Positions 55,316 to 64,000 of a stretch of 64,000 nt of DNA are shown here, one piece after another. The position numbers and the translations under genes are program-made. Positions within the stretch are counted from its first letter, which is position 1. Each line of letters begins with the position of its first letter. The notes below the pieces were generated by a model that made no database searches, was not told the origin of the DNA, and saw only the letters and a program-made list of their open reading frames with translations. Source of the stretch: Lindgomyces ingoldianus. Taxonomy: Eukaryota > Ascomycota > Dothideomycetes > Pleosporales > Lindgomycetaceae. The stretch covers positions 536,410-600,409 of the forward strand of contig NW_022985166.1 in assembly GCF_010093535.1 (NCBI RefSeq). The letters run 5' to 3'.

Positions 55316-56400
55316 ATGGACCGACAAACTGTCTTAATCGTTGGTGGAGCTGGTGCCCAGGGAATCCCCATCGTCAAAGGCATGTCCCCATCCATCCACC
55401 TTTACCCATCTGTGCCTACCAATTTTAACAAATCCTAGCACTCTCCAGCGACCCCAAATACGCCGTCCGCGTCCTAACCCGTAACCCGGACTCCGACACC
55501 GCAAAAGACCTCCTCACTCTCCCCAACGTCAGCATCGCTGCCGGCGATGCCTCCAACGAATCCGACCTCCGCAGAGCCTTCCAAGGCGTCGACCTCGCCT
55601 TCGTCAACACTAACAGCTTCGCGCTCGGCATCCGCGCGGAAATTTTCTGGGGCATGAGGATCTTTGAAATTGCGGTGGAAAGCGGAGTCAAGCATTACGT
55701 CTGGTCTGCGCTCGAAGACACGTTGGCGCTTTCCGGGTATGATGAAGCGTGTCGAGTTGGACACTATGAGGGGAAGAGTCGGGTGACGGAGTGGATGAAG
55801 GCGAAGTCGCAGACGCCAATGAAGTGGAGCGTGATTACTACTGGTCCCTATATTGAGATGTTGCACGAGCTGTTCCGGCCGGTGAAGGAGGAGAATGGGA
55901 CGTGGGTGTTTCAGTTCCCACTAAAGGATGGTGCGATCCCATTCGTGCATCTTGAGGATGTGGGGAAGGCGGTTAAGTGGCTCCTTGATCACCCTGAAGA
56001 GGCTGCTGGTATGAACTTGAAGACGACTGTGGAACACGCAAGTGGAACGATCATCGCTTCGGCCTTCACTGCTGTCACGGGACAGCAGGCTCGCTACGAG
56101 CCGATATCGATTGAGCAATGGTTCCAGGTCACTCCGCCGGGTCCCCCGTCATACAAGATGGGGTCAGGATACGAAGGAAACAGTGCAGAGGATCCGACGC
56201 TGTTGACCATCGAGCAGAATTTTGGGAATTGGTGGCACCTGTATCAGAGGTCTGGAGGTAACCAAGGACTCATCAAGACTGATTATGGACTATTAGACAA
56301 AATCTTCCCGAATAGAGTCAAGAGCGTGGAGGAGTGGATGAAGAAGGTTCAGTACACTGGGGAGAGGAGGCTTGTGATTAAGAACTATAATGGCCGTTGA
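55316..56400 (+). CDS. NmrA-like NAD(P)-binding family protein
   Basis: Two exons, 55316-55379 and 55439-56400, encode 341 residues. The Rossmann start reads TVLIVGGAGAQGIPIVKAL, matching the NmrA-type GXXGXXG motif. Then RVLTRNPDSD (NADP/NAD preference loop), VDLAFVNTNSF and a YVWSALEDT segment. NmrA-like proteins are atypical short-chain dehydrogenases; some bind NAD(P) as redox sensors (NmrA, HSCARG) and others act in metabolism. The active-site Tyr-Lys pair is not clear, so catalysis is uncertain. Interesting: the donor of its intron appears to be GC (AAAG|GCATGT) instead of GT, with a normal CCTAG acceptor; the frame only works this way. Confidence 0.85.
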
Positions 56401-57503
56401 TGGGAAGCGAAGACTGTGTGAATAGATAATCTGAGTCAAAGGAAATGATTTGAATATTTGAGATAGCGCGAAAGAGATCGTAATAAGGGAAAGAATGAAG
56501 ACCCCAGTTAACTGCCCGTTTCGCAAACCTATTTGAAGCCGGATAAACTGTAGTAAGAACCAGGAAAAGAAAGTGGATCTTGCTGATTGTCTCCATGGGT
56601 TATTAGGATCCATCTGAGTAAGGTTAATAGCAGTGCATCTTATGCGCGGTCACGTTTCACGCAGCACTATTCGAAGTTTGCCCCCTCGTTCCATTCAGGA
56701 TGGAATCGGGAACTGCACTTCGAAGCCCGCGCGGTTGTGCCTGAAATGGCGTTCGCCAAACGGGCCGTTTGATGAATGAACCGTGGAACGTGGATCCACA
56801 ATGTGGACAAGAATGGCGCCCTGGACCTAGACTCATCTAGTTCCGCTGAACCTCAGTAGGCCAGGCCATGAAGGGGAGTTTTGTTATTGATTTCGTCCTT
56901 TCACCCTTCCGTCCGCTCTTGCTGTGCAAGTTGTGAACTCCCACGTGTCCGGGGGGCGAATGTCACTTCGGACCCGCAAGCCACCAGTCTCCCTGATGAC
57001 CGGAGCAACCCCGAATCTTTTTCGTGGAAGTCAGCGCGTAGTCACAAGCCAGGAGTGCCGTCACTAGCGGAGCCGCGTCCGTCTGAGGTTCAAGGCGCGC
57101 GAACACGATGAGAGCAATATTCAGAGATGATGGATGATGCGAAAATTTGTCTGCGTGGAGGCCGCAGCTGGAAAGCGAGGATGGTGAAATAGCGCGTGGG
57201 AGCTGGCTGAAGCGAAAAAGATTTGCATGCTGGGGCGCGTACATACTTGCTGCTGCAGTCTTCCTTTGTCAGCACGGCAGCGGCGCAGATTCGAGGCTTT
57301 AATTGGAAAAGGCTTATCTTTGGCTCAACAGAAGCAACCACGCACCAACCCCTGTCCAGCAACCTGGGCTGCCCTTCGTCATCGCTAGCAGAAAAAGTTC
57401 CTCAGCTTCTGCATTACCAACACCTGCCCTCCACGCATCTCCACCCTTCTTCTACCCCTCCATCCTCACCCTGTGTTGCCCATCTTTACTCCGACACAAT
57501 TCA
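56401..57503. other. Intergenic
   Basis: About 1.1 kb with small overlapping open frames only. The part just before 57504 would be the 5' UTR and promoter of the NADH dehydrogenase gene; its frame is open upstream to 57303 but the first good mitochondrial start is 57504. Confidence 0.45.
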
Positions 57504-59341
57504 ATGGCACCCAGCATGCGGCCCTTCACGACTGCCAGCTTTCTTGGGCAGCTCCAGCAGGCTGGACGCCGCTCCTTTGTGACTTCCCGCCCGTCACCCA
57601 TCGCCAGCAGAGCTCGATGGACGCCGCGCCCGGCCTTCAGCCAAATTGCTCTGCGCCAATCTATCCGGCGGGCATCCACTGAGGCCCCGAAACCGAAGAA
57701 GAGGCGCTTCCGAAGTTTTCTGCGATGGACATGGCGACTCTCCTACCTGTCCGCGTTCGCGGGTTTGGGCTACATTGGGTACGGAATCTGGGAGATGCGC
57801 AATCCCGATGACCAGCCCGAGCCCGACCCGAGCAAGAAGACGCTCGTCATCCTGGGTATGGAGGAATTTTTCAGTCCATGTCCGAGGACTCAATTGACTG
57901 TATTGCAGGAACTGGCTGGGGAGCTGTCTCGCTCCTCAAGAAGCTTGATACCGAGAACTACAACGTCATCGTCGTCTCTCCGCGAAACTATTTCCTATTC
58001 ACGCCGCTGCTGCCATCATGCACAACGGGCACTATCGAGCACAGATCTATCATGGAGCCCATCCGTAACTTCCTAAGACACAAGAAGGCGGCCGTCAAGT
58101 TCTACGAAGCCGAGGCCACCAAGATTGACTATGTGAAAAAGATCGTACACATTAACGATGACTCAGAGATCAAGGGCGACATCTCTTCTACAGAGGTGCC
58201 CTTCGACATGTTGGTTGTCGGAGTTGGCGCAGAGAATGCGACATTTGGTGAGTGGGCAAAGTGGTCTTCAGACTGCAAATTACTAACTAGGGTAGGCATT
58301 CCCGGCGTGCGTGAACACGGCCTCTTCCTGAAGGAAGTTGGGGATGCCCAGCGCATTCGCAAGCGCATCATGGACTGCTGCGAAACCGCCACGTTCAAGG
58401 ACCAACCGCCAGACGAGATTAAGCGTCTCTTGCACATGGTTGTAGTCGGTGGTGGACCGACTGGCGTTGAATTCGCCGGTGAATTGCAGGATTTCTTTAA
58501 TTCGGACTTGAAGAAGTGGATTCCAGATATCACGGACAACTTCCACGTCACCCTGGTCGAGGCTCTCCCGAACGTCTTGCCCATGTTCTCCAAACAATTA
58601 ATCGACTACACCGAGAAGACATTCAAAGAGGAGACTATCAGCATCCGGACAAAGACCATGGTCAAGAAAGTGACCGACAAGTACATTGAAGCCGAATCGA
58701 CTGGCCCGGATGGCAAGAAGGTCCTCGAAAAGATCCCTTTTGGTCTCCTCGTCTGGGCAACCGGTAATGCTCTTCGTCCCGTCGTAAAAGACCTGATGAT
58801 GCAGATTCCTGCCCAAAAGGACTCCCGTCGTGGTCTCGCTGTCAACGAGTACCTCGTTGTCAGGGGCACGGAGAATGTCTGGGCAGTCGGTGACTGCGCC
58901 GTTGCCAACTACGCCCCAACCGCACAGGTCGCAGCCCAGGAAGGGGCTTTCCTTGCACACATGTTCAACTCAATGGCCAAAACGACCGAGATCGAGCAAC
59001 AGCTAGCCAAACTTTCCGAGGCACAGGAGAAGGCCACCGCCAAGGACTCACGTGATCAGATATTTAGTGAGATCAAGGATCTGCAGAAGCGCCTGCGGAG
59101 AGTCAAGAGCATCGGTCCATTCGAGTACTCCCACCAAGGCTCGCTTGCATACATTGGATCTGAGAAGGCTGTAGCTGATATCTCCTGGATGTCCGGTAAT
59201 TTTGCGACGGGCGGCACGGTAACCTACTTCTTCTGGCGGAGCGCGTATCTGAGTATGTGCTTCAGCACTCGCAACAGGATCCTCGTGCTCATGGATTGGG
59301 TCAAGTCGAAGATGTTTGGTCGTGACGTCTCCCGAGAATAG
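57504..59341 (+). CDS. External alternative NADH dehydrogenase (NDE-type)
   Basis: Three exons, 57504-57855, 57909-58247 and 58296-59341, encode 578 residues. It oxidises NADH or NADPH at the outer face of the inner mitochondrial membrane and reduces ubiquinone without proton pumping, insensitive to rotenone. N-terminal ~85 residues are Arg/Ser-rich with no acids (targeting peptide), followed by a single helix YLSAFAGLGYIGYGIW that would anchor it with its catalytic part in the intermembrane space. FAD motif: VILGTGWGAVSLLKKLD. NAD(P) motif: VVVGGGPTGVEFAGELQDF. Others: SPRNYFLFTPLLPS, GLLVWATGN, VWAVGDCAV and the C-terminal membrane helix region YFFWRSAYLS. The second intron is only 48 bp, in frame and stop-free. 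Confidence 0.94.
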
Positions 59342-60426
59342 AACGTGGTATCGATTTACGGCCGACTGCATATCCTATTCCTTTTCCGACCAGTACATAT
59401 ACCACCTCCGTCTACGTTGCTCTGCCCTGTCTGCAGTAGCTGTACTGTACTCAAGTGTACGATTGCTTTCCATCCATCGATCCTCTCTTTGTCACTATAG
59501 TAGATTCCACACCTGTAATATCCCCCTTTCCCTCTTCCTAGATTGGATCCGGCGGTCTTGCTTTGTGTTTGGCTTTCTCTATGGCTTTGATAATGTTCTC
59601 TTGTCTACCTAACTCTATCTAAGAGTTTGGCGTTCCGCGGGTTTTTGCGAAAGCTATCTGGCTTGATTTGATTGATAGAGAGAACTTTTGCAAATTTTCT
59701 TGTGTATTCAAGGCGATATACGATATGAGGTTTAGAGAGAAATGAATGGTAGAAAGTGAGTGCGCGTAAACGTGAACGTTAAGTCTTTGAGCGCGTGAGC
59801 GTGTGAATGTCTGTGTCTTGGGTTTTGCATATACACGAACCCCCAAAAAGAATATAAATGAGGAGATCCAAGCTATTGCCTACTGATCAATTCAATTCGA
59901 CTCTATATATCAAAGGAGATGTAGGAAACTAAAAGCCAGGGGAGGGCACGGATTATATTATCACAAGTTGGACAACAAACACATGACGTATACTACACTG
60001 CACGCCAAATAGTTAGTAACAGTACATAAACCCATTTCTAAACAGTACGAGCCCAAACAATATCCGTCCGTCTATCCTAAGTCGGAAGAACAGTCCCACC
60101 GTTATACCGATACACATGGATCATTCGTATTCCACCGAAATCGAGCACGCGCCTGATGATCGGCATCGTTGAAACGATGACGTGCATGATGCATCTTCGA
60201 TATTTGGGACCAGATCCTCGCAGTGCGAGAACGCCGACGCGACTGAACTTTTTGTTTAAGGCCCAGTTCGAAGTTCTCAGCTTCAGCTCTGAACACTTTT
60301 ATTTTCTTTTATTTTCTTTTAATCTTTATTAATACTCGAGAAGCTCTTTAACTCACCTTCCCTCCAAACTTTCATCCTATCCGTCCCGTCCCATCTTCTC
60401 ATCCATCCACATCCACATCCACCAGA
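59342..60426. other. Intergenic
   Basis: About 1.1 kb. Contains a T-rich repeated ATTTTCTTTT at about 60300-60322 in the promoter of the next gene. No protein family recognised in short open frames. Confidence 0.45.
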
Positions 60427-61261
60427 ATGGGCAACACCACCTCTAAATCCGCAATCCAAATCCTTGCACCCCTCTCCTTCCTCTACGACTTCTCAGCGCA
60501 ACAATACGGGATATTCTCCAAACCCAACATGCTTGACGTGCACAAGAAAAATCTAGCTGCATTCTCTCCGCAGCCTTTTTTTATTGCCGGGTTCTTCTTT
60601 CCTCAGCAAGTGTTTCAGTTGGTGTGGCTGTGGAAGTTGTGGAAGCGGAAAGGTGAGGGGGAGAGGAGGGGGATAATAGAGAGGGGCGAGGGAGACGTTA
60701 TGGAGACGTTTGGATGGTTTTATGTGTTGGGGAACGTTTGCATTGGGAGTGAGTCTTCTGTTTTGGGATATAAATACCCCTATCTCTTCCTATTTGGCGA
60801 TTTCTCTGGGTCTGTGAGTTTAGAGGATTAGCTAACGATTCACAGCATGGATGTTCTTCTGGAACGCCTCCGACCTAAAAACCTCCAACATCTTCGTCAT
60901 CATAAACACCTTCTCGCAACTCTTATACATCACCACACTCCTTCCCCCCCTCGATACCTGTTCCACACCCAACTTCCTCACTCACATGGTCGCAAAAACC
61001 TTCGCAGGCATCGGCGTCCTGGACCTCCTACACAACACCTCCGCTGCCTACTACCGCAACGTCCCGCCCAGCACCGTTGTGCAAGTCACGACGGGTGTAG
61101 GCTTCGCCGCAGCCGCCAGTGTTAGTGACTGGATCTTCGGAGGGTGTTTGGTGTATGATCTTGTGGCGCTGAGTATGGGACAGCAGGGTGGGTGGAGTCA
61201 GTTGTTGGGTGGGTATGTGGTGATAACGGCGGGAATTGTGGGGTTGAGGAATTGGTTTTAG
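60427..61261 (+). CDS. Hypothetical membrane protein
   Basis: Two exons, 60427-60748 and 60846-61261, encode 245 residues. No family recognised with confidence. The N-terminus MGNTTSKSAIQ could be myristoylated (Gly2). Hydrophobic segments: PFFIAGFFFPQQVFQLVWLW, WFYVLGNVCIGTWMFFW, FVIINTFSQLLYITTLL, VAKTFAGIGVLDLL, DWIFGGCLVYDLVALSM and LLGGYVVITAGIVGL, together about five or six helices. A Lys/Arg/Glu-rich loop (KLWKRKGEGERRGIIERGEG) lies after the first. Gene structure is supported by frame and by GTGAGT/CACAG splice sites. Confidence 0.72.
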
Positions 61262-62867
61262 TAGGCATATGCGAGTTCTGAGAGAAGTACAGGGTTTGGC
61301 TAATCGTGCGCAGTCCGATGGGGAGCAAGAAGGTAGAGGACGGGTATTCGAGGGTTAATGGGGAGGAGGGCGAGGGGGGGGGTTGAGGTGGTACGAGGCC
61401 GGGGTGTAAGGTAATAGGGGTTGATGGGTGAGTTGCAATTGGGGTTGGCATGTGCAGTAACAGGGCAAATAGTCGAGCTACACTGAGGTTCGACGCGCTG
61501 GGATGAGGTTGAATTAGTGGTTAGAGTTAGCTAAGCAAAATACGAAAGCATCCTCTCTTCATTTCCACAACGAAAGTGAGAAGTGTGAGAAGTGATGGTA
61601 GCTCATCGGTTCCCAGTCGCAGTCCAGAAGTGTATCTGAAGGGTGGAGAAAGGATTGGACGCAGGCAGCTAGAGCTAAGCAGAAAGTCTGGTTCACAGGT
61701 CGCGTGCTCGAAGCAAGGGAAGCAGCGGCCAAAAAGCGCATTCCTATTACGTTTCAACCTGGCTGCGCGACTTGGATGAGGCGTTAGTTCTTTGGCGATG
61801 CCGAGTTGGCCGCAGACGCCGTTGCTGGTCGAGGTCCGATGGCGGAGGAGGGGTAGAGGGTACGGAGTCTGGTGTGACGATGAAGCCACAGTACCGCGCT
61901 CAACAACCTGCTCAGGATGGAAAAGACTGTGAATGGACATAGTAATAGACGGAGACTGTGAATAGATCAGTTATCAGGGCGAAGACAGCTGATAAAGAGT
62001 TGTCGCGTGAAGCATTCCGATGCTCAGTCTGGCGCTGGCTTGGGCTTTCCGATGGCGCTAGCGGCGGCAGAGTGTCGCGTGCTGAATAAAGGGTAAGCAC
62101 CCACACCTCGCCAGAGATAAGCTTCCGTTATCAAACATCCCACCCTGATGCCCGTCACACCTCCTGCCCCCGGCCAGTAAATCATGGCTGTGATAGCCGC
62201 AATCTGGGGCTTGACGTGCTGTTTCGGGTCATCCGAACCTGCGGAGTGCTGCCCTCCATCCTCGAATCCCGATCTGCCACTAACCAGCTGTTCATTACTC
62301 CCCCAACACTCTTTCGCTCTGTCCGTCTTCTGCATGTTGTTTGACTTCATCTCTTCGCGACCGTCTAGAACTTTCTTCTTCTCGTCTACTGTATTGTTGC
62401 GTTTCTGTGGCTTGTTGCATTTTGCTTTTGCTGCCTTCCCCTCAAAGACTCCTGCAACCCAGGTCGATCATATTGCATCAACTTCACCAGCCCTGGCACT
62501 CGAAGCTACCAATATCACAGGAACTTGCAAAATTGCAGGCTTCACACAGAGTTTATGCTTGTTCGGCGCTGGCTTGCTGTGCCTCACTGCCGGATCCCAC
62601 GTCAGCTGAAGATTGAGGCTGCAACTGCGCCCTCGTGGCTGCGAACCGAGACAGTCACCACCTGAACGCGACAACTGACCGTGGATCCTCCCGGGGGAAA
62701 ACAACAAAACCGTCCAGGCCCCAGGTCAGTGAGTGAAGTAGTATAGTAATCCTAGGCATCACCTAGATCTCCCTCAACGCTGCACGGCTATCACGAATCC
62801 CTTATATACCCCTCGGAAGCGCTTACGGTTGCACCTCCGATTCCGCCATTTCTGTGCCAATGACAAC
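61262..62867. other. Intergenic
   Basis: About 1.6 kb. A TATATA box is at about 62803-62808, 60 bp before the PQ-loop gene start. Open frames at 61940-61527 (minus) and 62184-62609 (plus) look low-quality and were not called; the second could be a leader region of the PQ-loop gene. Confidence 0.5.
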
Positions 62868-64000
62868 ATGCCACCCTACCTCTCCCCGCTGCGTATAGTC
62901 CAGCCGTCATTACCTGCACACTGCGAACCCGCCAACGAATTCCTATACCGATTTTCCGCAACCTTCCACACCTGCATACCTACGAACCTCGCATTATTCT
63001 CCACATGTCTCGGAACGCTGAGCATCGTCTCTTGGTTATTCGCACAACTACCACAGATATATAAGAACCATCAGCTGAAGTCGACTTCCGGACTTAGCAT
63101 ACTGTTCCTTGCAGAGTGGTTACTGGGTGATCTGTCGAACCTCTTCGGTTCTCTCTTCACAAGGCAAGCGCTGTGGCAGGTTATCATTGCAGGCTACTAT
63201 GTCTCAGTAGATTGCGCGTTGGTCGGACAATGGATATGGTATGAGCTTTTGAAGCACGGAAGGCCTCTGCGGCCAGCTTGGAGTCGTATCGGCAGCTCGA
63301 ATAGCTTGAATGGAAGTGGTGGTGCTGGCATGCAAGAAGTCTACGATAGCGTTTCTGTTGAACCCGACAGCAGACCCATGTCACCCAAATCCCCTGGCTT
63401 CGACAACAATAGTTTACCTCCAAGTAGCCCAGGCCGCAGCATCCCAGAACGCTCAAATCCCATGGATGTCTTTCGGATACCGAACTTTGCCCGCTCTCCT
63501 AGCTCGAACAAGGAATTTTCTAGTATGCGAAGCACGCCAACGCCCGGTACGACACCCAATAGGACTATTTATCGAGTTCAAGGGTCTAATTCACCAATGC
63601 CATCACCAAAGACGGTCTTGTATGTCTGTCTTCTGATTGGCGTGCTCTCCAATACAGGCACTGCAAAGCCTGTCAGCCCCTTCGCCCCAGCCATCTACAA
63701 CCTCGATTCCATTGCAGCTCGTGCCTCACATACCCAAACTCCGCCGTCTGCCACTGAACAAGCCGGCAAAATAATATCCTGGTTCAGCACTTTCCTCTAC
63801 CTAGGCTCACGCCTGCCTCAACTCTACAAGAACCACGTCCGGAAGTCCACTGCCGGTCTAAGTCCAACTCTCTTCGCGGCAGCCTTCTGTGGAAACTTCT
63901 TCTACTCTAGCTCTCTCCTCACCAATCCATGTGCCTGGAATGATTACGCTCCCGGCCAAGGCGCTGGTTGGGTCGGTCCAGAAGGCAGTGCAAAATCCGA
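62868..64000 (+). CDS. PQ-loop repeat membrane transporter (runs off the right edge)
   Basis: Open single frame of 377 codons to the edge. PQ-loop (MtN3/SWEET-cystinosin-like, Ypq-type) proteins export basic amino acids from the vacuole. Two diagnostic repeats: FAQLPQIYKNHQLKSTSGLS (about residues 65-84) and SRLPQLYKNHVRKSTAGLS (about residue 320), each followed by membrane helices. Between them is a long Ser/Pro-rich cytosolic loop (about 145-245), as in fungal Ypq proteins, then a helix FLYLGS before repeat two. Start at 62868 follows a TATATA box by 60 bp. Truncated at the window edge; about two helices are missing. Confidence 0.88.
   Translation, partial: MPPYLSPLRIVQPSLPAHCEPANEFLYRFSATFHTCIPTNLALFSTCLGTLSIVSWLFAQLPQIYKNHQLKSTSGLSILFLAEWLLGDLSNLFGSLFTRQALWQVIIAGYYVSVDCALVGQWIWYELLKHGRPLRPAWSRIGSSNSLNGSGGAGMQEVYDSVSVEPDSRPMSPKSPGFDNNSLPPSSPGRSIPERSNPMDVFRIPNFARSPSSNKEFSSMRSTPTPGTTPNRTIYRVQGSNSPMPSPKTVLYVCLLIGVLSNTGTAKPVSPFAPAIYNLDSIAARASHTQTPPSATEQAGKIISWFSTFLYLGSRLPQLYKNHVRKSTAGLSPTLFAAAFCGNFFYSSSLLTNPCAWNDYAPGQGAGWVGPEGSAKS

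Noticed and set aside
61527..61940. 137-residue minus-strand open frame
   Set aside because: No hydrophobic or domain pattern, atypical composition, no splice partners; treated as chance.
62184..62609. 141-residue plus-strand open frame rich in Cys, Ser and Phe
   Set aside because: No recognisable signal peptide plus mature region and no family; it more likely belongs to the promoter or leader of the PQ-loop gene.

Overview
The window is nuclear DNA of a filamentous ascomycete (Pezizomycotina). The genes are short and mostly have 0 to 4 introns of about 45-130 bp. These introns have GT(A/R)NGT-like donors, CTAAC/CTRAY branch sites and YAG acceptors. Several protein types are typical of moulds: a SesB-NACHT-WD40 NLR, a GH127-type glycosidase, a PaxB/Pyr4-type membrane cyclase, indoleamine dioxygenase and an external NDE NADH dehydrogenase. 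A Leotiomycete is plausible but not proven. Exon borders were read by hand from splice signals plus reading frame.

Layout. 1-6.8 kb: 5' part of a glucokinase-like gene (minus), then a large NLR-like gene (plus). 7.2-20.3 kb, mostly housekeeping: MFAP1 spliceosome factor, an F-box-like protein, a GTPBP1-type GTPase, indoleamine 2,3-dioxygenase, a stand-alone RNA ligase, a second F-box-like protein and a secreted glycerophosphodiester phosphodiesterase. 20.8-25.6 kb: a repeat-rich, gene-poor island. Its main content is a 2.1-kb palindromic Ty1/copia derivative whose two LTRs face opposite ways yet is bounded by a 5-bp target duplication. 25.7-30.1 kb: ELP2 and URM1 share a 173-bp divergent promoter, followed by an unknown gene. 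30.2-32.05 kb: an extremely AT-rich, apparently RIP-degraded pogo/Fot1-like DNA transposon with intact ends and TA duplications. 32.5-41.7 kb: an orphan Pyr4/PaxB-like membrane cyclase, TDP1 with two N-terminal UIM-like helices, an F-box/LRR-like protein and a GH127-like glycosidase. 43.0-49.8 kb: three minus-strand genes (MCT-like transporter, an unusual ALA synthase, an aromatic amino-acid decarboxylase) that could be a small metabolic cluster. 50.4-64 kb: COMPASS subunit Bre2/Ash2 divergent from bystin/Enp1, a DUF427 protein, an NmrA-like oxidoreductase, an external NADH dehydrogenase, an unknown membrane protein and a PQ-loop transporter that runs off the right edge.

How genes work together. 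The clearest functional pairing is ELP2/URM1: Elongator makes the mcm5 group and Urm1 delivers the 2-thio group on the same wobble uridine (U34) of tRNA, and both are transcribed from one promoter region. Bre2 and bystin also share a short divergent promoter. The ALAS/decarboxylase/transporter trio is only a positional hypothesis. The strongest unusual structure is the inverted-LTR palindromic retroelement.
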